Origin: a virus
IMG/VR virus record: IMGVR_UViG_3300026097_000123
Span: 1-21,504 of that record
Direction: 5' to 3' (one strand)
Length of the DNA stretch: 21,504 bases
Shown: positions 5,514 through 12,676 of the stretch, piece by piece
Position numbering within the stretch: position 1 is the first letter of the stretch
How the letters are laid out: the number at the start of each line of letters is the position of its first letter
Made by a program: the position numbers and the translations under genes
Notes under the pieces: model-generated
What the model was told of the DNA's origin: nothing
The model's input: only the letters and a program-made list of their open reading frames with translations
Databases searched by the model: none

Positions 5514-8177
5514 TTATTCAAAGTCAAACAACTTGTTGAAATTGTTGTCGCTTCTTGTACTGTTTAAATCCCAATCCAGTACACCGATTAAGTTGCCAAG
5601 TTTTTCATCAATGACTGCATTTTCCATAGCAGCATCGTCAAAAGGTAAATCTTTGAACCACTGAGGTAACCGAGGTTCGTCGACTGGATAAGCAACACTG
5701 GTATATCCCAGCGGATTGCCTTTTATTTTGCAAACAATGACTTTCATCCCGTCAACAATCTGAATAGAGTATTTGTCATCCATCATTCGTTTAAGCGTAT
5801 TCCAATTGATACTGGCTCGAACATGACCAGGCATATTGGCTTTACCTTGTCGTTTTTCTTTGGCCTGATATTCAGTGATGTTATTAGCTCGTTTAGGTGA
5901 GCCTTTTTCCCATCCAGGTCGTATTTTAAACTCTGTTCGAAAGTCTGTGATATAAGTCAATACTTCTTCCTTTCCAACACCATTAAGAACTCTTGTTAGA
6001 ACCTCTGTGAGAAAATCTTGAATTACAACAGGAGTATCACTACGCTTGAGATCCAGCCCCATAGCCTTGATTTTTCCAGGTTTGCCGTTGACATCTTGCC
6101 GTTTACCTTCTTTATCATACATCAGAACAGCATATCGTTTTTTGGTAATAAACAACCCTTTGACACCTACAATCTCTCGTCCTGCTTTGATAACCTCGCC
6201 TCGTGATTTTGGCACATGAAATGCATCTTGCATGAACTTGACAAATGTGCCATTAACTTCATTGCTAATAGTATCGTAGAGATCAACTACGCTTTCTTTG
6301 CCCCACGGAATAGTTCCTTTGTCAATATCTTTCTTCAGGGTAGTATATGCCGAAAAATAGCATGAATCAGTATCGCCGTATATAATGCTTTTACCGATGT
6401 GATCATATTCGCCTGTAATTATTTCATTGACTTTTGCTGCCATGTGCTTGGCAATAGCACGTCCAGTCAGTGTTGTTGATTGTCCAATGCGATTATCAAA
6501 GAATCTACAACCAGGATTGAGAATAGCACCATATAAACTGTTCAAGTTAATTTTCTTAACTAATTGTCGTTTATCCCAGTATTCTTCTTCTACATCATTG
6601 CCGGCGGCAATACACTCTCTAAGTTTTGCCTGCATCTCTTTTCTTTCAGCATACCAGCGCTTTAATAAACCAGGGATAATTCCTTCTTTTTCATAAGTGA
6701 AAATAGTACCATTGGCACTAAGAATCCAAGGTTGGTTGCTATCAAAAAGTAAGTCATGTGCTTGAGCAGCACTGAGTGTATCACTTCCTCCTTCTTCCCA
6801 GTCAATAGTAAGTTCTCTACCAACTTCTCTGTTCATGACAGCAGTGTATTCTAGAGATCCAAAAATACCTTCCCAGGCAGCAGCAAAACTTTTTCCTTTG
6901 CCCATAATCGATTCGATGTGTGCTTTTGTACCGTCTTGCCGAAGTTGCCCTATGATTGTTTCCGGCCCCATGTTAAGAGCCCGAATCGCACTGGGATATA
7001 GCGAGTTGATATCAAGCGATCCAATCCATTCGTGTATTCCTTTCTTAGGATATGCAACATAAGCACCTGCTGCCGGTTCTGAACCAGGTTCTCTCTTTAT
7101 CCGATTGGGTACAATCATTCCTCGACGATGAGATTCGTTAATAATTGCCTGTTCAGTCACTGCAACAGCGCCCATTGTAGTTTGTAGTAGCACGGTGTTT
7201 TCGTGTGCAATAGTATTAGCAAGATCTAAGAATCTAAGTTTCTTGTCTAGTTTATCAAGCAGTGCAGTGTCTTGTCTGTTATATTCAATAAACTTTCGAA
7301 AATCATTATTGTACAACTGATCTAGTGTGCCTTCGTATATAGTTTTAGTATCGCCTAGTTCGTATTCTGCAATAGCGTCAAGTCGATAACTATGTCGTTC
7401 TTCATATGTATACTTTCGATAAAGTTCAAGGCTGTCAAGGTGAACTCTACCAATTAAGTCGTAGGTAATTGCTTTCTTACCATAGCGTTCATATTCACGT
7501 TTTTTGGGATATTGATTAAACAAACAAAGACGTTTAGTATCCTCTTTGCTTAACACTTTGATAATTCGATTGACCGTGTACGGAATATCAAAACCTTCTG
7601 AGTTCCAGCCACTTAGTACATCAGCATCTTCAACTAAATCTAAAAATGTGTTCAGCATGTCTGCTTCATTGTCGAACAGCATAGTATTAGGAAAATCCGC
7701 CACCTGCTGTTCTGCCTCAGCCATAGAAATAGTTTTCGGAGGAATCGCCAAACAAACCAACGTGTCTAACCACTGTAAATGCACAGCAACCGCAGTGATA
7801 GGCATAAATGCATCTTCTGGACTAGCATAGCCTCTTTCTGGATCAAAATCGACCTCAATATCAAAAAATGCTACGTTAAGTTTGGCTGGCTCTGAATTAA
7901 GATAATTGTCTTCTAAGCATCGATAAATTGGATTAATGTCGCTTTCGTAAAGTTGTTTGTTAGAATGTATTGCTAATTCTTTACGCATCTCTTTAATGTT
8001 TTTACAGGTGACACGAGTCAGCGGTTCACCCTTCATAGACTGATACTTGCCTTTAGGATCCTTGTAATAGAAAAGATGCCTGGCAGCGTAGTCTTTATAT
8101 TGTCTTTTGCCTTTCTCGTTTCTTTCAACGATGAGAATTTTATCCTCATCTCGATTATAAAATGCGTCGACGTACAA
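5514..8177 (-). CDS. 43: DNA polymerase, family B (T4 gp43-like)
   Basis: Replicative polymerase with 3'-5' proofreading exonuclease, 887 residues from a TTG start (T4 gp43: 898). Exonuclease motifs: FFDIEVD (D106, E108), NSEGFDIPY (D197) and YNRQD (D303). Polymerase motifs: motif A DINSLYPS (D389), motif B KKINLNSLYG (about 541-550), motif C YGDTDS (600-605), then KKRYAVLM. All catalytic acids are present. The C-terminus ends NKLFDFE, like the clamp-binding tail of the T4/RB69 enzymes. Start choice: the frame is open to a GTG at 8207, but AAGGAG (8184-8189) lies exactly 6 nt before TTG 8177, and the T4 family N-terminus (MKEFYI...) aligns with LYVDAF. It lies downstream of the membrane-protein gene, and the clamp gene follows. 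Confidence 0.95.
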   Translation of the reverse strand: MYVDAFYNRDEDKILIVERNEKGKRQYKDYAARHLFYYKDPKGKYQSMKGEPLTRVTCKNIKEMRKELAIHSNKQLYESDINPIYRCLEDNYLNSEPAKLNVAFFDIEVDFDPERGYASPEDAFMPITAVAVHLQWLDTLVCLAIPPKTISMAEAEQQVADFPNTMLFDNEADMLNTFLDLVEDADVLSGWNSEGFDIPYTVNRIIKVLSKEDTKRLCLFNQYPKKREYERYGKKAITYDLIGRVHLDSLELYRKYTYEERHSYRLDAIAEYELGDTKTIYEGTLDQLYNNDFRKFIEYNRQDTALLDKLDKKLRFLDLANTIAHENTVLLQTTMGAVAVTEQAIINESHRRGMIVPNRIKREPGSEPAAGAYVAYPKKGIHEWIGSLDINSLYPSAIRALNMGPETIIGQLRQDGTKAHIESIMGKGKSFAAAWEGIFGSLEYTAVMNREVGRELTIDWEEGGSDTLSAAQAHDLLFDSNQPWILSANGTIFTYEKEGIIPGLLKRWYAERKEMQAKLRECIAAGNDVEEEYWDKRQLVKKINLNSLYGAILNPGCRFFDNRIGQSTTLTGRAIAKHMAAKVNEIITGEYDHIGKSIIYGDTDSCYFSAYTTLKKDIDKGTIPWGKESVVDLYDTISNEVNGTFVKFMQDAFHVPKSRGEVIKAGREIVGVKGLFITKKRYAVLMYDKEGKRQDVNGKPGKIKAMGLDLKRSDTPVVIQDFLTEVLTRVLNGVGKEEVLTYITDFRTEFKIRPGWEKGSPKRANNITEYQAKEKRQGKANMPGHVRASINWNTLKRMMDDKYSIQIVDGMKVIVCKIKGNPLGYTSVAYPVDEPRLPQWFKDLPFDDAAMENAVIDEKLGNLIGVLDWDLNSTRSDNNFNKLFDFE

Positions 8178-8183
8178 TTTTTT

Positions 8184-8189
8184 CTCCTT
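8184..8189 (-). promoter_or_regulatory. Ribosome-binding site that supports a TTG start for the polymerase
   Basis: Minus-strand AAGGAG at 8189-8184 is a full Shine-Dalgarno core, six bases before TTG at 8177-8175. The alternative GTG at 8207 has only a weak AGGT upstream. The core would also be buried in codons 7-8 of the longer reading frame. Confidence 0.55.
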
Positions 8190-8246
8190 GTGCAATTTAC
8201 GGCTCACACATACCTATTATGAAGTTTATGGCCCTTCCTGCCTTTC

Positions 8247-8549
8247 TCATTGTATAATTATCAATCTCGCTAAACCCACGGCATCGATACTGACTAACAG
8301 CAAGTAGTTGGCAACTAATCCAGTGCTTTTACGTGTCCAAGCACTCCATGCAAAAATAGCACATTGAGATATAAACAAAGGATATAGAATAAGAAATGGC
8401 GGATGAGGCAGTGTAATGGCCATCGTGACTGAGCAACCGATGCTCAACATCCAAGCTGATATCTCTAATATAAATCTTGTCGGCCAAGAATGAAAATCAC
8501 GTTTAGCCCACAGATACATCATTATCACAGTATTCGTTATTTGATACAC
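8247..8549 (-). CDS. Small multi-spanning membrane protein
   Basis: A 100-residue protein. The frame is open to 8627, but that region overlaps dsbA and is Arg-rich. GTG at 8549 overlaps the dsbA stop as TAGTG, the same kind of junction seen elsewhere in this window. Three hydrophobic segments are visible: ILEISAWMLSIGCSVTMAIT, FLILYPLFISQCAIFAW and LVANYLLLVSIDAVGLARLI. They are joined by short polar loops (KRDFHSWPTRF, WTRKSTG). No lysis or transporter family is recognised. Location between dsbA and the polymerase implies early expression. It could be a host-envelope modifier, but this is a guess. Confidence 0.6.
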   Translation of the reverse strand: MYQITNTVIMMYLWAKRDFHSWPTRFILEISAWMLSIGCSVTMAITLPHPPFLILYPLFISQCAIFAWSAWTRKSTGLVANYLLLVSIDAVGLARLIIIQ

Positions 8550-8815
8550 TAGTCTTTCTCGGGGAGATGTTTGGTAATACCAAGAATACCTTCGATTTCC
8601 TCCCATTCTTCTTCGTGCTTGCTCCAATCATCTTTGTGTGCAATCTTAATTGCTTTATTGATAATAGCAGGTTTAATTTGTAGTTCTTCTGCTACTGCTT
8701 TGACAGTTTCTTTTAATCCTTCTTGTAGGTCCTCGACTTCACGAAGTACATTACTGCCTTCGTTAATCAATCGTTCTAGTTTGGCTTTTTCTTCAGGGCC
8801 GTAAATCTTTGGCAT
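8549..8815 (-). CDS. dsbA: DsbA-like double-stranded DNA-binding protein
   Basis: An 88-residue, mostly helical, charged protein; T4 DsbA has 89 residues. The central part (EELQIKPAIINKAIKIAHKDD) lines up with the T4 DsbA segment around ELGVDGKMFNRLLALYHK. T4 DsbA binds dsDNA near late promoters and helps late transcription. The N-terminal part is a heptad-like helix (KLERLINEGSNVLREVEDLQ), which could mediate dimerisation. It starts at ATG 8815 with AAGGAG 8 nt upstream and has its own near-consensus promoter. The family call is moderate because the similarity is short. Confidence 0.55.
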   Translation of the reverse strand: MPKIYGPEEKAKLERLINEGSNVLREVEDLQEGLKETVKAVAEELQIKPAIINKAIKIAHKDDWSKHEEEWEEIEGILGITKHLPEKD

Positions 8816-8836
8816 AGATATTCTCCTTATAGATAT

Positions 8837-8865
8837 ATTATACAGGGAATAAAAAAGCCAGTCAA
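8837..8865 (-). promoter_or_regulatory. Sigma-70-type promoter for dsbA (TTGACT, 17 nt, TATAAT)
   Basis: On the minus strand, TTGACT (8865-8860) and TATAAT (8842-8837) are separated by 17 nt, with TG immediately before the -10 box. Transcription should start near 8830, ahead of AAGGAG at 8828-8823. The -35 lies in the loop and second arm of the terminator at 8851-8880, so the terminator and the next promoter share bases. Confidence 0.72.
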
Positions 8866-8880
8866 CTAGTGACTGGCTTT
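8851..8880 (-). terminator. Intrinsic terminator after the virion-type gene run
   Basis: Read on the minus strand, a perfect 10-bp stem (AAAGCCAGTC at 8880-8871 paired with 8863-8854) encloses a 7-nt loop. It is followed by a run of six T that begins in the stem base (8856-8851). It lies about 20 nt after the stop of the 350-residue gene and should end transcription of the long right-hand unit. Confidence 0.88.
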
Positions 8881-8897
8881 ATTTAAAAGAAATATGT

Positions 8898-9950
8898 TTA
8901 TTTCTTATTTTCGCTCAATATATCATACATTTCAAAACGACCGCCCATGCGCTCGTAAACCAGTCCAGCATAGACTTCAGCTTTCATTCCTTCGCCTAGT
9001 TTTGATTTGGCAACACGCTGAGCCCATGAAAACAGTTCTTGATCCTTCGCATCAATCTGTTGTTGGCCACCGCTTTCTCGAACCAATTGAACCATTTGTT
9101 TGAAACTCAATTTACGATCTACTGATTCTTTAACTGAACTCTTCTTTCCTTTTGGCATCATCTTGCCTTCGTCTGCCTTTTCATCTTTAGCATCGCCTTT
9201 CTTCTTGCCGACCATTGCTTTGAATTTTTCTTGAGCGGCTTTTTGAGCAGGACTCTTACCTTCTGCCACATCCTCGTCTTTCTTGCCAACTGCACCTTTC
9301 TTTTTGTCGGCAGCAGCTTTCTTCATCGGCTCTTTCTTGTCACCGTCTTTATCGATATCTAAAAAGTCTGGCTTTGATCCTTTCTTGGCAGCCTCGACCA
9401 TTTGACTAAATGTTTCATTAAACTCTTCAACATCTAACTCAATACTTTCTTTAGCAGCCTTGCGACCTTTTTTTGCTGCTGGTTTATCGTCTTCAGCATC
9501 ATCTTTCTGCTTGCTGCCACCATAGCTTGATCCACTATGCTTGCGACGACCTGAATCATCTTTCTTTTCATCTTTTTCTTTCTTGTCTAGATAATCATCA
9601 ATAGCCGCTTCACTAACACTCTCATCTTTCTTTTCAGGAAGACCTTTGTGCTTAGTGCCAGCAATCTTTTCTAACTCTTTAGTACTCATATCCATCATTT
9701 CTTTACTAGCACCAACAGCTTTGCCATCGCCACGTTTGGCAGCAAGTGCAGCACCAGCAGCTTTCTGTTGTGCTTTACTGACAGCTTTTTCCATTAATTC
9801 CGCTTCTGCTAGAACAGAAGTTTGTCCAGCCAATACTCGCAATTGAGCATCTTCGTTTAGCTGTGCGCTTTTTGGCAGAGCAGGAGCAGCAGGTGTAACA
9901 ACACGAGCTTCCATGCTATCCAGAGTACCTAATAATTTTTTGAAATCCAT
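8898..9950 (-). CDS. Lys/Asp/Ala-rich low-complexity virion-type protein
   Basis: A 350-residue protein from ATG 9950, chosen because AAGGA sits 8 nt upstream; the frame runs 33 nt further but into the preceding gene. The N-terminus (MDFKKLLGTLDSMEARVV) and C-terminus (FSWAQRVAKSKLGEGM... YDILSENKK) look folded. The middle (~80-300) is highly charged and repetitive, with KKDD/KKGDAKDE runs. FLDIDKDGDKKEPMKKAAADKK is in the middle; its DIDKDGD part resembles an EF-hand/dockerin calcium loop. Such Lys-rich proteins are common among virion or head-interior proteins of marine T4-like phages. Two internal segments have the form KESxxxxxxxFxxxVxxV/A. The exact role is unknown. It is the last gene before the terminator. 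Confidence 0.65.
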   Translation of the reverse strand: MDFKKLLGTLDSMEARVVTPAAPALPKSAQLNEDAQLRVLAGQTSVLAEAELMEKAVSKAQQKAAGAALAAKRGDGKAVGASKEMMDMSTKELEKIAGTKHKGLPEKKDESVSEAAIDDYLDKKEKDEKKDDSGRRKHSGSSYGGSKQKDDAEDDKPAAKKGRKAAKESIELDVEEFNETFSQMVEAAKKGSKPDFLDIDKDGDKKEPMKKAAADKKKGAVGKKDEDVAEGKSPAQKAAQEKFKAMVGKKKGDAKDEKADEGKMMPKGKKSSVKESVDRKLSFKQMVQLVRESGGQQQIDAKDQELFSWAQRVAKSKLGEGMKAEVYAGLVYERMGGRFEMYDILSENKK

Positions 9951-9961
9951 GTTAGTTATCC

Positions 9962-10264
9962 TTAATTCTTTTTGTTGAGCCACTGTTCTTTGAGGCTGTT
10001 TCTAATTTTTTGTTCTACAGATTCTTCAAAGTCATTAGGACCTTGATCCATAGCATCTTTAGCCATCTTTTCATATTCTACATAGTGATACACACTAGAA
10101 ATATAGTCACTGGCTTTGGTAATTTTTGCTTGCACCCAACCGTCTAGATCTTCGTACTCGTCAATCATTTTAAAAAGTTTGACTGAATATTGTGCTAGCT
10201 TGTACAGATCAGCCCTTGCCATTTTAGCTTCGTGATCGTCTCTGCGAGGTGTTTCGATGTCCAT
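9962..10264 (-). CDS. Conserved helical phage protein, function unknown
   Basis: A 100-residue protein from ATG 10264. A GTG at 10297 in the same frame is possible, but it would overlap the upstream gene and has no better ribosome-binding site. It starts MDIETPRRDDHEAKMARADL and continues as amphipathic helices (YKLAQYSVKLFKMIDEYEDL, TKASDYISSVYHYVEYEKM). This looks like a well-conserved family of marine T4-like phages, but I know no function. No clear Shine-Dalgarno precedes the start; the upstream bases are AT-rich and include the previous gene's stop. It is likely coexpressed with its virion-type neighbours. Confidence 0.65.
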   Translation of the reverse strand: MDIETPRRDDHEAKMARADLYKLAQYSVKLFKMIDEYEDLDGWVQAKITKASDYISSVYHYVEYEKMAKDAMDQGPNDFEESVEQKIRNSLKEQWLNKKN

Positions 10265-10271
10265 AATGTAT

Positions 10272-10514
10272 TTATCTTTTAATTGCGTTACCTTCACCGA
10301 ATAAACTAGTTTTCATATCCAATGCATTTTTACCTGTCATGTTGGCTGGTTTAGGTTGAGGTGGTGACTTAGTACCTGATTTTCCAGGACTGCCTGTATA
10401 GCTTTTTTTGCCACGTGCTTTACCTGGGCTAATATGAGGATTAGCCACTGTTGCTACATTACCAGAGCTGGTTGCACCTGCGGTTGCTGCTTCAAAAATT
10501 TCACTTATCTTCAT
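10272..10514 (-). CDS. Small Gly/Ser/Lys-rich protein with capsid-targeting-like N-terminus
   Basis: An 80-residue, low-complexity, basic protein (many Gly, Ser, Pro, Lys). It begins MKISEIFEAATAG, where IFE|A fits the (I/L)-x-E cleavage rule of the T4 prohead protease gp21 and the whole resembles the T4 internal-protein leader MKTYQEFIAEA. The rest (SPGKARGKKSYTGSPGKSGTK) is probably disordered and DNA-binding. A role as a small packaged head protein is inferred. It lies between the HAD-like gene and the helical 100-residue gene. Confidence 0.6.
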   Translation of the reverse strand: MKISEIFEAATAGATSSGNVATVANPHISPGKARGKKSYTGSPGKSGTKSPPQPKPANMTGKNALDMKTSLFGEGNAIKR

Positions 10515-10520
10515 AATATA

Positions 10521-11291
10521 CTATTTATTCTTTTTTCCTGACTTCATGTTGGCACACCAGTGATACATCTTGGCTTTTTCACCGCTGGCATTCTTAGCAC
10601 GTTTGCGTAGATCTGTTACACTGCCATTACAACTGGCACCTGCACGTTTTACACGCCCTGGTCTGCTTTTACCTTTTACTTTACCATCAGCAAAATTTTC
10701 CCCTACACCTTCTCTCATGTATTCTGTAGCATTTCCATCTAAACTAACATGCCAAGCGTAGAAACGTGTTCTAGGATGGTCCTTTTTAAGTTCTATAAAT
10801 GTATGTAAATTAGGTTTAGCATCATCATACATTATGGCTTTTGAATAATCGTCTTGATCTAACAGGTTTTTAATAATTGCTTTTTTACGCTCTTCTGTAG
10901 TACCTTGCTTGCTATTACCTGCACGATAAACATGCACCTTGTCTATGTCAATGCCAAACTTGCGAAATGTATCTAAAAATAATTCTCTATCGTCAAAATC
11001 AGCTCTTGCCGTAACCATAACAACTTTATTGCCAGTGTTAATATCTCGTTTAAGTTGATTCATCATGGGAATATTTGGACGAGAGTTATCAAAGAAATCT
11101 TCGGCATTTCGAAAATCACCAAAATCGAATTCTTCTCCGGGCTGTAGTTTATAGTGTGTAAAGTCGTGGCTGTTGAGACTATTAATTATCTTTCCGTTCT
11201 TGACAACATGTACTTTGGTTTGTGTATACACAAGAGTATCGTCTATGTCAAAGATTACTAGCTTTCTAGGTTTAATCTCGCCAGCACGCAT
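10521..11291 (-). CDS. HAD-superfamily phosphatase-like protein with Cys/Trp C-terminal tail
   Basis: A 256-residue protein. Residues ~10-190 form a HAD domain: motif I FDIDDTL (D15 and D17 as nucleophile and general acid), motif II VTAR (T94), a Lys-rich region near 136, and motif III/IV YDD (residues 155-157). HAD enzymes of this kind remove phosphate from nucleotides, sugars or nucleic-acid ends. The long insert between motifs I and II (cap region, about 20-88) may set the substrate. The last ~60 residues are a separate basic tail (KSRPGRVKRAG, then SCNGSVTDLRKRAK, then KMYHWCANMKSGKK), similar in layout to the tail of the 202-residue protein at 16551. No substrate can be assigned. Confidence 0.8.
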   Translation of the reverse strand: MRAGEIKPRKLVIFDIDDTLVYTQTKVHVVKNGKIINSLNSHDFTHYKLQPGEEFDFGDFRNAEDFFDNSRPNIPMMNQLKRDINTGNKVVMVTARADFDDRELFLDTFRKFGIDIDKVHVYRAGNSKQGTTEERKKAIIKNLLDQDDYSKAIMYDDAKPNLHTFIELKKDHPRTRFYAWHVSLDGNATEYMREGVGENFADGKVKGKSRPGRVKRAGASCNGSVTDLRKRAKNASGEKAKMYHWCANMKSGKKNK

Positions 11292-11293
11292 TT

Positions 11294-12355
11294 TTAATTA
11301 CTCACCGTTTCTTTTAGAGTAATTACACCGCAGGCTAATCTGTCTCCAGCATTACCAGTTTTGAGACTTTCGTCGTCGCCACCTTTGCCGAGGTCGTCTA
11401 CGTCACTGTGTACAACTATGGCACGACCGACTACACTGCGCTCTCCTGTAAGGTCTACGCGATCGGCAACAATACTAAAACTTGCAACGCCATCTTTATT
11501 GGCAGTGATGTTTCCAAGATCGCCAACGTGGCCCTTTTCTAAATCACCGTGATCTACACCGTCTGGATTATAATGACCGCCTGCACTTTCGCAACCGTTG
11601 CTTAAATCACCAAATTCGTGAATATGAAATCCATGCTTGCCCGGTTCTAGTCCGGTTATCTTACCAACTATCATAGTTGGACCATCTGCTTGTTGTTTGA
11701 GCAGAATAGTTCCTTTGACAGTGTCTGAGTGCTCTAGTACACATACTGCTGTAACTGTTTCTTCTGTTTCTGTAATCTTGTTTACGCTTTCACACTGACA
11801 ATTGCTTGCTTTGGTTCTAGGACAAGCATTGAGATAGTTTTCTTCTATATGATGCTTAATACCTAGAACATCGCCTAGCATGTTAAGGCTTGCTAGGTAT
11901 TTTTTTTGACTGGCATCTGCTTTTTCAGGATCCCATGAGCTTTTGTCTCCAGTAAAGTTCTCGTAGTTGTCAGCATATTTGACCATCATAGCCAAATGGT
12001 TACCACTAGATATAATTTTTTTAATGTTCTGTTCGTAGTTTAGACTCTTATCTTTAGTTAACAATCCCACTGCTTCAATAACTTGATCAGTAAAGTCTAG
12101 TTCTTTTAAATCGTCTAGGCCGGTATTTGTATCTTCCACAACGTCGTGTAAGAATGCAGTCTTTACAGCATCACTATTAAATTTATTTCCGAATATCTTA
12201 CGTCCAGTCAGTGCTACTGCTCTAGGGTGTGTCCAGTAAGGCAGTTTTCCATAAAGTTGATCACCGTGTGCTGATTTGATAAAATCAAGAGTTTTGGCTA
12301 TATTAAGCTCTTTAACAATAACATCGTCGGAAGAAATAAACTCAAAGAGATTCAT
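11294..12355 (-). CDS. Fusion: SpoT/MESH1-type HD hydrolase + Cu/Zn superoxide dismutase
   Basis: One 353-residue open frame with two domains. Residues ~15-170 are an HD domain like the (p)ppGpp hydrolases SpoT/MESH1: AH (H30), YWTHP (H43), FLHDVVEDT (H70, D71, E74, D75) and KYADN (D129) are all present. Residues ~200-350 are a Cu/Zn superoxide dismutase: [10 protein letters not shown] (H244, H246), AGGHYNP (H261), DHGD (H269), GHVGDLGN (H276, D279), [10 protein letters not shown] (H316). The disulphide Cys are C255 and C342. Ligand spacing follows the eukaryotic/bacterial enzyme almost exactly. A Cys-containing linker (C178, C186, C188) joins them. No signal peptide is present although bacterial SodC is normally exported. 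The start at 12355 overlaps the iscA-like stop (ATGA). The HD substrate is inferred; the SOD call is very secure. Confidence 0.88.
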   Translation of the reverse strand: MNLFEFISSDDVIVKELNIAKTLDFIKSAHGDQLYGKLPYWTHPRAVALTGRKIFGNKFNSDAVKTAFLHDVVEDTNTGLDDLKELDFTDQVIEAVGLLTKDKSLNYEQNIKKIISSGNHLAMMVKYADNYENFTGDKSSWDPEKADASQKKYLASLNMLGDVLGIKHHIEENYLNACPRTKASNCQCESVNKITETEETVTAVCVLEHSDTVKGTILLKQQADGPTMIVGKITGLEPGKHGFHIHEFGDLSNGCESAGGHYNPDGVDHGDLEKGHVGDLGNITANKDGVASFSIVADRVDLTGERSVVGRAIVVHSDVDDLGKGGDDESLKTGNAGDRLACGVITLKETVSN

Positions 12356-12675
12356 ACTGAAAAACTGCTCCCACAACCACAACTGGTTTGAGCATTGGGA
12401 TTGCTGATACTAAAAGAAGACCCTATGATATCTTCTTTATAGTCAATTACTGCACCTGCTAGATACTGCATACTCATTGAATCTACAAGCACTTTGGTAT
12501 CACTTAACGGTATTTCAAAATCATCTTCTGATTGTTCGTCGTCAAATGTAAATCCATATTGAAAACCACTACAGCCACCACCTTGTACAAAGGTACGCAA
12601 TTTTAATTTAGGATTGCCTTCTTCTTGAAATAGTTCTATAATTTTAGATTTAGCAGATTCAGTGATTTCAATCAT
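12352..12675 (-). CDS. iscA: A-type Fe-S cluster carrier (IscA/ErpA/HesB family)
   Basis: A 107-residue protein of the usual family length. The three cluster-binding Cys are in place: C35 in GGGCSGFQY, and C99 and C101 in the C-terminal SCGCGSSF. These proteins hold and pass on [2Fe-2S] or [4Fe-4S] clusters to client enzymes. The N-terminus [12 protein letters not shown] is typical. An AAGGA ribosome-binding site lies 8 nt before ATG, within the end of the upstream gene. Its stop overlaps the start of the HD-SOD fusion, so the two should be made together. It could serve a phage or host Fe-S client under oxidative stress. Confidence 0.93.
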   Translation of the reverse strand: MIEITESAKSKIIELFQEEGNPKLKLRTFVQGGGCSGFQYGFTFDDEQSEDDFEIPLSDTKVLVDSMSMQYLAGAVIDYKEDIIGSSFSISNPNAQTSCGCGSSFSV

Positions 12676-12676
12676 A

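Noticed and set aside
8197-8250. 17-codon frame on the minus strand between the membrane-protein gene and the polymerase, starting with an ATGA overlap
   Set aside because: Too short and without recognisable composition; it ends just before the polymerase ribosome-binding site, so at most it is a leader that carries ribosomes forward.
10269-10276. GATAAATA late-type box before the 100-residue helical protein gene
   Set aside because: Only 4 nt from ATG 10264 and overlapping the previous stop codon, so it cannot give a usable leader.
10522-10529. AATAAATA late-type box before the 80-residue gene
   Set aside because: Only 7 nt from ATG 10514 and formed from the end of the HAD-like gene; a start there would leave almost no leader, and three such cases look like base composition.
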